Of a stretch of DNA of 64,000 nucleotides, positions 56,646 through 64,000 are shown one piece after another. The stretch lies in NCBI RefSeq assembly GCF_027595985.1, contig NC_073306.1:96050926-96114925 (forward strand). Direction: 5' to 3'. Under the pieces are notes generated by a model. That model saw nothing but the letters and a program-made list of their open reading frames with translations. It ran no database searches and had not been told where the DNA came from. The position numbers and the translations under genes were made by a program. This DNA comes from Sorex araneus (lineage: Eukaryota > Chordata > Mammalia > Eulipotyphla > Soricidae). Each line of letters opens with the position of its first letter. Position 1 is the stretch's first letter.

Positions 56646-56944
56646 TATTGGTGGGGGAGCTTATTCAGGAGGTATTTCAAAATGTTATTTCCTGAAGTTT
56701 TATGTTTAGTGTTGTTTTTCCTTCTCATTAGCAATGACAACTTTTGCTATTTGTTCTCTAATATTCTGAAATTAAAAAAAAAATTGTGAAGAATCCTGAT
56801 TTGCAAACTCTATAGCATTGAGCTTTTAGATGCTCACAAAATACAACTGGTTTTTCCTTGGTGCTCTCCACTAGATTTGACATCAGCATAAATAAATGAT
56901 ATTGCAACATTATTGTCAATAAAAATGAATGTTTTGAGATTTTT

Positions 56945-57115
56945 TTTTTTTTCTTTTTGGGTCACACACAGCCATGCTCAGGGGTTACTCCTGGCTCTGC
57001 ACTCAGGAATTATTCCTGGCGGTGCTTGGGGGACCATATGGGATGCTGGGGATCGAACCCGGGTCGGCCGCGTGCAAGGCAAACGCCCTACCCGCTGTGC
57101 TATCGCTCCGGCCCC
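56945..57115 (-). repeat. SOR-type SINE, young
   Basis: Near-consensus. Flanks share TGTTTTGAGA (from 56930 and from 57116). Confidence 0.92.
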
Positions 57116-57189
57116 TGTTTTGAGAATTTTTTTAAAAAGGCAGCCCAACCTGAGGAGCATAGGTCAGTCTCCAGAAACAATTTTTCGTG

Positions 57190-57365
57190 GGAGCCAGGGA
57201 GCTGGAGCTCAACTGGCTAGATCACATTCTTTGCATGTGGGAGGCCTGCACTCAGGCCCTAGCACCCTACACTGCCTAGTTTCCCCAAGCACCACTGGGA
57301 GTGACCCCAGCCTCAGAGCCAGGAGTAGCCCCTAAGTATTGCCCCACGTGCCACAAAAACAAATC
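57190..57365 (+). repeat. SOR-type SINE, old
   Basis: AGCTGGAGCTCAACTGGCTA head and AGCCAGGAGTAGCCCCTAAG end. Confidence 0.65.
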
Positions 57366-57398
57366 ATCTCTTCATGTTAGAATTAAAACTAACTCCTT

Positions 57399-57576
57399 GG
57401 GGCTGGAGTGATAGCATAGCGGGTAGGGCGTTTGCCTTGCACGCGGCCGACCCAGGTTCAAATCCCAGCATCCCATATGGTCCCCTGAGCACAGCCAGGG
57501 GTAATTCCTGAGTGCAGAGCCAGGAGTAACCCCTGTGCATCGCCAGGTGTGACCCAAAAAGCAAAAAAAAAAAAAA
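57399..57576 (+). repeat. SOR-type SINE, first of a same-site pair
   Basis: Near-consensus. AAAACTAACTCCTT stands at 57385-57398 before it and at 57577-57590 after it. Confidence 0.94.
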
Positions 57577-57590
57577 AAAACTAACTCCTT

Positions 57591-57781
57591 GGGGCTGGAG
57601 CAATAGCACAGCGGGTAGGGCGTTTGCCTTGCACGCAGCCAACCCGGGTTCGAATCCCAGCATCCCATATGGTCCCCTGAGCACCGCCAGGGGTAATTCC
57701 TGAGTGCAGAGCCAGGAGTAACCCCTGTGCATCACCAGGTTTGACCCAAAAAGCAAAAATAAATAAATAAAAATAAAAAAT
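57591..57781 (+). repeat. SOR-type SINE, second of a same-site pair
   Basis: Near-consensus, tail (AAAT)n-like. AAAACTAACTCCTT stands at 57577-57590 and again at 57782-57795. Sequence differences from the first copy argue against a recent tandem duplication. Confidence 0.94.
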
Positions 57782-57864
57782 AAAACTAACTCCTTGTTCT
57801 TTGTGATGAGTTATAAAATCATTTCAGCTATACCCTAAGCACAAAGTTTTGGTAGTTTATTTTC

Positions 57865-58412
57865 TCCTGGACTAGAAAGATAGTACAGTGGGTAGGGCTC
57901 TTGTCTTGGAGTCAGCTGGCCCAGATTCTTCCCCTGCATCAGATTAAGTCAGTCCCCTGCATCCACTGGGCATGTCCCCAAAACAAACAGGAGATTTATT
58001 TCCTCTTTCTGTGTTATTTGACATGTACAAGAATTGTGGAGCGTAAATTGCTTATTTAACATTATTTTAAATACCCTATGTTGGGCTGGAGAGATAATAT
58101 AGGAGTAGGGTACTTGCCTTGCATGTGGGTAACCTGAGTTTGATCCCTGGCACCTCATATAGCTTCCTGAGTCTGCCAGGAGTAGTCCCTGACTCAAAGA
58201 CAGGAGTAAGCCCTGAGCACTGCTGTGTGTGGCACAGAGAGGAAGAGAGAGAGGGAGAGGGAGGGGGAGAGAGAAAACAAATTTTGTTTTAAAGGCAAAT
58301 GTCCAGAAAGATGGTATAGCAGTTAGGGTGCTTGCCTTGCACACGGCTGATCCAGGTTCAGTCACTGGCACCCCACGTGGTCCTCCAAGCCCACCAGGAA
58401 TGATCCCTGCTA
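57865..58412 (+). repeat. Three old SOR-type SINEs
   Basis: 57865-57990, 58084-58285 (tail turned into a GA-rich tract) and 58303-58412 (truncated). Confidence 0.7.
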
Positions 58413-58414
58413 AG

Positions 58415-59010
58415 TAGGGATTCCAAACTCAGGTATATGACAGCCTCCTGTTTCTGTTAAGATCAAACCAAAGCTCTTTCCTGCAAAGCTTGTCCGTGAC
58501 AAAAGTTTCCGAAGTTATTCCCCCAACCCTTTCCGAAGTTATCTCACCAACCTTTCTTCTTTACCCAAGATTTTACTTCTGTTAATCTTAATTTTGATAA
58601 CAGTTTAATGCCTTGGATAATTTAATGTATACCACTTTATTTGTATAAAAAGCCTATTTCACCAACAAATAGCCGTAAGTTTTTATACTGGGGATATTTT
58701 CACTCAGTATTTATTGAACACAAATTACCCAACAGGGTTATGTGTTATGAGTAATGAAGAGAATTGATACTGATCCCTACCTTTGCAAGGTTACCCTATT
58801 GAGAGAATAACATAAACACTAAAATAGGAATAAGTATTTGATGTAATTAATCAGATAATTTCATAGCATGTCACAGAAGGATAACATGCTCACTGTAGAG
58901 AGATGAACAGGATAACAGGAAACAAGAGCTGAAAGACTTTTTTCCCAATGTATATACTTTGTGCCTTCCAAATTGTAAACATTCCTGATTTTGTCTGTTA
59001 TTTGTGCCTT
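58415..59010. other. Intron 2, nothing recognised
   Basis: Unassigned apart from a tandem duplication beginning at about 58959 (see findings). Confidence 0.5.
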
Positions 59011-59026
59011 CTAAATTATAAACATT

Positions 59027-59205
59027 GGGCCGGAGTGATAGCACAGCGGGTAGGGCGTTTGCCTTGCACGCGGCCGACCCGGGTTCGATCCCCGGCATCC
59101 CATATGGTCCCCCAAGCATCGCCAGGAGTAATTCCTGAGTGCAAAGCCAGGAGTAACCCCTGAGCATCGCTGGGTGTGACCCAAAAAGCAAAAAAAAAAA
59201 AAAAA
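59027..59205 (+). repeat. SOR-type SINE, very young
   Basis: Near-consensus. Target duplication AAATTATAAACATT at 59013-59026 and 59206-59219. Confidence 0.95.
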
Positions 59206-59219
59206 AAATTATAAACATT

Positions 59220-59865
59220 ACCAGTTTTGTTTATTAAGTGCTTTTTAGAAGAATATAAATGCTAAACTGTAGTAGTTTTTAAAGTAATTTCAGAGAAATC
59301 AGAAGAGACTTTGAACATTATCTGACTTCAGTGCAACAGTGATTTTGAGATCTTACATGGTATCTGCCAAGTTTCTAAACAAATTTTGACAATAATGTCT
59401 TGAAGAAATTGGCTTAAATATTGTCCCAGGTGCTTGTATCTTTAAGCTTGACAAATCAGAGCTTCACAGCCACTTGTGTTTCTCATCTAAAGTAAATGAT
59501 GTCAGTTATACTAATTGCACATGACTTTTCTTTGGGGAACAGTTTCTTCTTTGTTCTCACTCAGATAGCTAGCACATTTCTCTGCATTTGTGCTTTAATA
59601 GTCCTTCTCTATTTTTAATGATAGCTAATTTGGGTCATCCTTCCTAAAATAACTGAAAAATTGCCTCTCAGGAGCTTTGTGGAAGAATTTTTACAAAATG
59701 AATTGTTTTGATTGGCTCTAAAGTGTTATGTCCCCTAGGAATTTCCTCTACAACTGTCATAATCTTTTAACTTGTGCTTTTGGGCCACACTTTGAACAGT
59801 GTTTTGAGTTCCAAATAGTATTTGGTGGTTTCACCTATATAAGCTAAATTTAAATGACCTCTAAA
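59220..59865. other. Intron 2, nothing recognised
   Basis: Unassigned. Confidence 0.5.
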
Positions 59866-59876
59866 CCAGCTATGGC

Positions 59877-60048
59877 TTTTTTTTTTCTTTTTGGGTCACA
59901 CCCAGCAATGCTCAGGGGTTACTCTGGCTCTGCACTCAGGAATTACTCCTGGCAGTGCTGGGGGAACCATATGGGATGCCAGGGATTGAACCCAAGTCTG
60001 CCGCATGCAAGGCAAAGGCCCTACCCACTGTACTATCGCTCCAGCCCT
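59877..60048 (-). repeat. SOR-type SINE
   Basis: Complete. Flanks CCAGCTATGG (from 59866) and CCAGCTATGA (from 60049). Confidence 0.9.
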
Positions 60049-60069
60049 CCAGCTATGATTTTAATATGT

Positions 60070-60225
60070 TCCTTTGTTGGGGCTGTCACACCCAGCATTG
60101 CTCTTGTTTCTGGCTTGATACTCAGGAGTCATTCCTGGCAGTGTTAATATGCTAAAGATCAAACCTGGGCCTCCTGCATGCAAAGCATGCACTCCAACTC
60201 CTTGAACACTCTCTCCAGACCCGCT
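60070..60225 (-). repeat. SOR-type SINE, old
   Basis: GGGGCTGTCACACCCAGCAT body to CTCTCTCCAGACCC. Confidence 0.7.
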
Positions 60226-60266
60226 GTTTTCATAAAGTAACTTAGAATGTCAAAAGAATTTTTTAA

Positions 60267-60439
60267 GGGGCTGGAGCAATATTACGGGAGGTAGGGCGTT
60301 TGCCTTGCTCGTGGCTAATCCGGGTTCTCTGGCATTCCATATGGTCCCCCAAGCACTGCCAGGAGTAATTCCTGAGTGCACAGCCAGGAGCAACCTCTGA
60401 ACATCACCAGATGTGATCCAAAAAGCAAAACAAAACAAA
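60267..60439 (+). repeat. SOR-type SINE
   Basis: Head GGGGCTGGAGCAATATTACG, full body, (AAAAC)n tail. Target duplication AATTTTTTAAGG at 60257-60268 and 60440-60451. Confidence 0.9.
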
Positions 60440-60449
60440 AATTTTTTAA

Positions 60450-60530
60450 GGCCCAGGTCCTAAGCACAGAGCCTGGAGTAACCCCAGGCACCCTTGCTAT
60501 GGCCCTCAAACTAGAAATAAATAAATAGAT
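60450..60530 (+). repeat. SINE 3' fragment
   Basis: AAGCACAGAGCCTGGAGTAA to the A-rich end only. Confidence 0.6.
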
Positions 60531-60919
60531 GCAGTGTTTTCTGGGGATTGCATCAGGAAGTGCAAAATACTTGTGATATTTACACACACCTGACTTCAGT
60601 GCAACTAGAAATCACTTGTGACAAAGATCACAGACAGCAGAGTTGCCGTGATTTTGCTAGCCTCATGGCAGCACCAGGAATGAAATTAATCAGATAATTT
60701 CATAGCATGTCCTATACTTTAAGGCAGGCTTTTATTCCCTTTACCATTTTTATTGAGGTACCATGATTTACAACACTATTAATTGTATTTTTTTTATCCA
60801 TGTATTGTTCCAACACCACCTACTCCTCTGTTATTTTAGAGGATTGGCATCCTTGAAGCTTTATGTAGATGTGAGGGAGTAGATTCATTTCCCCTACTAA
60901 GATTTTTATTATCTTCTAG

Positions 60920-61063
60920 GTCCCATCAGCAGTATCCTGGTGAATAAATATGGCAGTCGTCCAGTCATGATGGCAGGCGGCTGCCTGGCTGGCAGTGGCC
61001 TGATTGCAGCGTCTTTCTGCAACACTGTGCAGGAGCTATACTTGTGTGTCGGAGTCATTGGAG
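60920..61063 (+). CDS. SLC16A1: SLC16A1 / MCT1, coding exon 3 (codons 73-120 plus one base)
   Basis: This 144-base exon continues the frame exactly: the last base of exon 2 plus GT give Gly73, then [16 protein letters not shown] and so on to LCVGVIGG. It encodes the rest of transmembrane helix 2, the short cytoplasmic loop with the basic NKYGSR segment that follows helix 2 in many major facilitators, and helix 3. The sequence is collinear with mammalian MCT1. The donor is GGAG then GTGCGT. The next expected residues are not encoded anywhere downstream in the window, so the large following exon lies beyond position 64000. The open frame continues past the donor into intron, but that part is not MCT1-like. 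Confidence 0.93.
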
Positions 61064-61169
61064 GTGCGTTGCTATTGATATGTTGTTATTTTGGACAGCT
61101 ATTAATACATAAATTTAAGAGTAGTAGAAAAATTTCAGTTAAAAAATTTTAGTTATTACTTATAATAAC

Positions 61170-61408
61170 GGGCTGGAGCGATAGCACAGCGGTTGGGCTT
61201 TCGCCTTTCACGAGGCCGACCTGTGTTCGATTCCTCCACCCCTCTCGGAAAGCCCAGCAAGCTACTGAGAGTATGGAGCCCGCACGGCAGAGCCTGGCAA
61301 GCTACCCATGTGTATTGGATATGCCAAAAACAGTAACAATAAGTCTCTCAATGAGAGACGTTACTGGTGCCCACTCGAACAAATCAAATGAGCAACGGGA
61401 TGACAGTG
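61170..61408 (+). repeat. Long-type SINE without poly(A)
   Basis: Complete copy about 110 bases after exon 3. Target duplication ACTTATAATAAC at 61158-61169 and 61409-61420, counted with the shared AC. Ends GATGACAGTG. Confidence 0.92.
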
Positions 61409-61473
61409 ACTTATAATAACAGATTATAAGCACTTATCATTAAAATATTTTGATATTTTTAATCTCTTATTCA

Positions 61474-61710
61474 GACTGGAGCAATAGCACAGTGGGTAGG
61501 GCATTTGCCTTGTACGCATCGGACCTGGGTTCGATTCCTCATTCCCTCTCAGAGCCCGGCAAGCTACCGAGAGTATCCCGCCCGCATGGCAGAGCCTGGC
61601 AAGCTACCCAAGGCATATTCAATATGCCAAAAACAGTAACAACAAGTCTCACAATGGAGAGGTTACTGGTGCCCGCTTGAGCAAATCGATGAACAATGGG
61701 ACATCAGTGC
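61474..61710 (+). repeat. Long-type SINE without poly(A)
   Basis: Complete. Perfect 14-base target duplication TAATCTCTTATTCA at 61460-61473 and 61711-61724. Ends ACATCAGTGC. Confidence 0.93.
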
Positions 61711-61933
61711 TAATCTCTTATTCAATAAAATCTCAAGTGGTTTTATTCCTTTTTTTAAAGTGTTTTATTAAATAGTACTGCATTAATAATCCATTGTGAG
61801 CATTAATATTTTTTTATGATAAACTGTGGGATTGCCTCTTATTTTTTTTCCCCCATATGTACAAACTAAATTGCCCTTTGGAAAAGTTATGTTCATTTTT
61901 AGTTCCACCACAGTATATAGTAATAGTTGTGTA

Positions 61934-62085
61934 GGGCTGGAGCACTAGTACAGTGAATAGAGAGCTTGCCTTGCATGTAGCCAGTTCAATCAGCAGCACC
62001 CCACATAGTACCCCCAGGCCCACCAAGAGTGATCTGTAACACAGAGCCAGGAGCTCCCCTAGATATGACCCCATAGTCAATAATA
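61934..62085 (+). repeat. SOR-type SINE
   Basis: GGGCTGGAGCACTAGTACAG head. The B box is partly deleted. (AATAAT) tail. Confidence 0.75.
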
Positions 62086-62204
62086 ATAACTTTTGCATGG
62101 GATAGTTATTTTTCCAAGTTAATACCTTATATAAAACTGCATTAAAATATACATAACATCAATTTAAAGTCATTGCCACATCCACCCAGTTCCAAGACTA
62201 TTTT

Positions 62205-62730
62205 GTTTGTTTGGGGAGCCACACCTGGCAGTGATCCAGGGCTACTCCTAAGTTGAGTCATTCTCAGAGGTGCTTGGTGTACTAAGTTACTTCTACATTT
62301 AAGGTTGCTTAGATGTTCAGGTATTGTGAATAATGCTGTGAACATGTGTGGAGAAATATGTATTCCCAATTATTTTGTTATTGACATTTATTTTTTAAAT
62401 GTTACAATTTTTGTTTATTTTGAACCACATTCTTAAGATTCCCAGAGACGACACCTGGCTGCAGGGACAAAACCTGGCAGTGCTAGGAGACCATATGTGG
62501 TGCCTGGGTTTGAACCAAAATCACAGTGACAGGCACATGCTAGACTATCACCTTGATCTTTGTACCTTCTAGCCTTAAAAATATTTTCATTTAGGAGCTG
62601 GAGAGAAAACGCAACAGAATAGCACAGATGTTTTCCATGTCGGAGTCCTGGATTCACCCTGGCATCTAATTGGCCCCCCAAGCACTTGAGCCCTTTAGCA
62701 CTTCTGGGGTGATCCAAAATCCACAATAAA
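62205..62730. repeat. Old SINE fragments
   Basis: 62205-62278 minus, 62430-62575 minus, 62593-62730 plus, all diverged. Confidence 0.55.
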
Positions 62731-62884
62731 AAGTTTTAATTGAATATTTTCTACATTAAACATGCATAGTTTTTATGCATTATGTACTTAAAACTCATGA
62801 TTTTGGTCTAGTATAGTCCTAGAAACTTCTGCACTCCGAAATTAAACTTTTCTCGTTTCTTTTTTTTTCCCTCCTGCCCTGTCC

Positions 62885-62888
<4 letters not shown>

Positions 62889-62951
<63 letters not shown>
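62889..62951 (+). repeat. (GT)n microsatellite
   Basis: About 31 uninterrupted GT units, followed by a minus-strand SINE relic to about 63020. Confidence 0.98.
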
Positions 62952-62952
<1 letters not shown>

Positions 62953-63024
62953 TGGTACTTGTAATCAAACCCAGGGCTTCATATATGAAGGGCTTAATTT
63001 ACTGAGCTATACTCCAACCCTATT

Positions 63025-63450
63025 GCCTACATACACTTTAATATATACCCCTCTTTTGTTACTTACATTGAAACTTCTTAAAGGATGAGAACTTTTGTTA
63101 TAAAATGAGAAAAAATAGAGCTCTCTTTGTTCCCACATGGTTAGTTTGTGCCTTTGCACATTTATTCATTCATCAAATATTTACTGAGGAAGAATCACAT
63201 GAAATGTACTATTCTAGATACTGTGGGAAAGAGCAACAAATTAGACTGTCATACTATATACTGAGAGTGACTGACTGTTTCTTTATAAGTAAAAAATAAA
63301 TGGTTCGGAGCAAGATTGGGCCAGGAAGGGCATCTTCATAGTAGTGTATGTTATTATCCCAAAACTTTAATTATATATGTGTATCATTTTTAGTTCTCTG
63401 ATACTCAGGAAATTACACAATTGTAATCATATAAATTAATTTTACCAGAA
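63025..63450. other. Intron 3, mostly unassigned
   Basis: A weak MIR-like stretch (ATTTATTCATTCATCAAATA) near 63160. Nothing else recognised. Confidence 0.45.
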
Positions 63451-64000
63451 GTGGAGATCCCCTGCCCGTTTCACCCTGTCCCCGGCAAACCAGCAGGCAT
63501 GCCCATAAGCCATCTGTGGCTGGCGCCAGATAATCTCATTATTGTCCACCATTCAGATCGCATGTCCCTCTCTCCCGGAAGGGAGCATAACATGACGCTC
63601 GCCATAGCATGCCACCAGAGCCTGCACCAGGCTGTTTCACTCTGGGTGCCCTAGAGTAGGGCAGGTGAGAGGCCTCCCCGCCCCAAGGGACCCATCCCCA
63701 GCAGCTGAAAAACTCCAGAACTCAACTGCCGTCTTGCTCAAGGCTGCTCCCCACACTCTCCGACTGAGCCTCACACATGAATTAATGTATTCTTAGACCG
63801 TGCTGCTGGAATGCAGCCTCTCAACACATCATAAGACACACCTATGCATACTCCAAGAGTACTGCACCACGATTGATGGGGTTCAAATAGTAGGCAACCA
63901 ATTATAGAGGGAAATATATAAATATGTATATTTTTTTTACAGATACATATGCGAAAGTTCACAAGGCTCAACCATTAACAACATTTTAGTGATATCTTAT
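63451..64000 (+). mobile_element. Composite non-coding retroposon, second copy, cut by window end
   Basis: Aligns in opposite orientation with 13262-14265: GGCTGGCGCCAGATAATCTC, the 106-base-type module at about 63675-63783, then CTCCAAGAGTACTGCACCAC and CAACCATTAACAACATTTTA. It starts within the segment between the two modules of the first copy, so it is 5'-truncated. The 3' end lies beyond the window. Confidence 0.75.

Larger units (their letters stand above)
56429..60919 (+). other. SLC16A1: SLC16A1 intron 2
   Basis: A 4.5 kb phase-1 intron with donor GTAAGT and acceptor ATCTTCTAG. It holds several SINEs, including two in one target site at 57.4-57.8 kb, and no other coding exon. Confidence 0.9.
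61064..64000 (+). other. SLC16A1: SLC16A1 intron 3 (5' part)
   Basis: At least 2.9 kb of intron follow exon 3 to the window edge. It contains two long-type SINEs, old SINE fragments, a GT microsatellite and the start of a composite retroposon. No further MCT1 coding sequence was found. Confidence 0.8.

Noticed and set aside
61064..61152. Extension of the exon 3 open frame past the donor ([11 protein letters not shown]...)
   Set aside because: The frame runs through a good donor (GAG then GTGCGT) at the conserved MCT1 exon boundary, and the extra residues do not resemble MCT1.
1..64000. SINE heads as functional tRNA genes
   Set aside because: Heads retain A- and B-box-like sequences but do not fold into a full cloverleaf with an acceptor stem, and they continue directly into a SINE body.

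Overview
This is mammalian nuclear DNA. It has very sparse coding sequence, GT-AG introns, one CpG island and a very high density of retroposons. The dominant repeat is a tRNA-derived SINE of about 170 bp with intact A-box-like and B-box-like sequences, a body ending near 'gtgtgaccc' and a poly(A) tail. From memory, not verified by a search, it matches the SOR-type SINE of soricid shrews (Sorex, Eulipotyphla), so a shrew is my best guess for the source.

Gene content: the only gene I can support is the 5' part of SLC16A1 (monocarboxylate transporter 1, MCT1), on the + strand. A CpG island (about 28.7-30.4 kb) holds the promoter and a non-coding exon 1 (about 29.64-29.80 kb). Intron 1 is about 26.4 kb. 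Exon 2 (56168-56428) carries the start codon and codons 1-72. Intron 2 is about 4.5 kb. Exon 3 (60920-61063) carries codons 73-120. Intron 3 runs off the window, so the rest of the transporter lies downstream. The splice phases join correctly: one base at the end of exon 2 plus two at the start of exon 3 make the Gly73 codon.

Layout: positions 1-28.7 kb are intergenic, with layered SINEs, an L1 tail with nested SINE (20.4-22.4 kb), a hAT-like element, MIR relics and a 1.0 kb non-coding composite retroposon (13.26-14.27 kb). Intron 1 (29.8-56.2 kb) contains a twin-primed, internally inverted L1 (46.7-48.8 kb) and an antisense 4.4 kb L1 with most of ORF2 (51.0-55.4 kb). Introns 2 and 3 carry more SINEs. 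The window ends inside a second copy of the composite retroposon.

The most unusual material is the retroposon biology. A longer SINE type shares the tRNA head of the common SINE but has a different body and ends in short ACAGTGCT-like repeats instead of poly(A). One copy of it is inverted at its 5' half. There is also a chimeric SINE with a doubled head, two SINEs in one target site, and a mosaic locus joining composite-retroposon, long-SINE and short-SINE modules. In the gene, Ala replaces Pro next to the substrate-binding Lys38, and an N-glycosylation sequon is present in extracellular loop 1. I found no CRISPR array, prokaryotic operon, tRNA or rRNA gene. Old SINE boundaries are good to about 10-20 bases.
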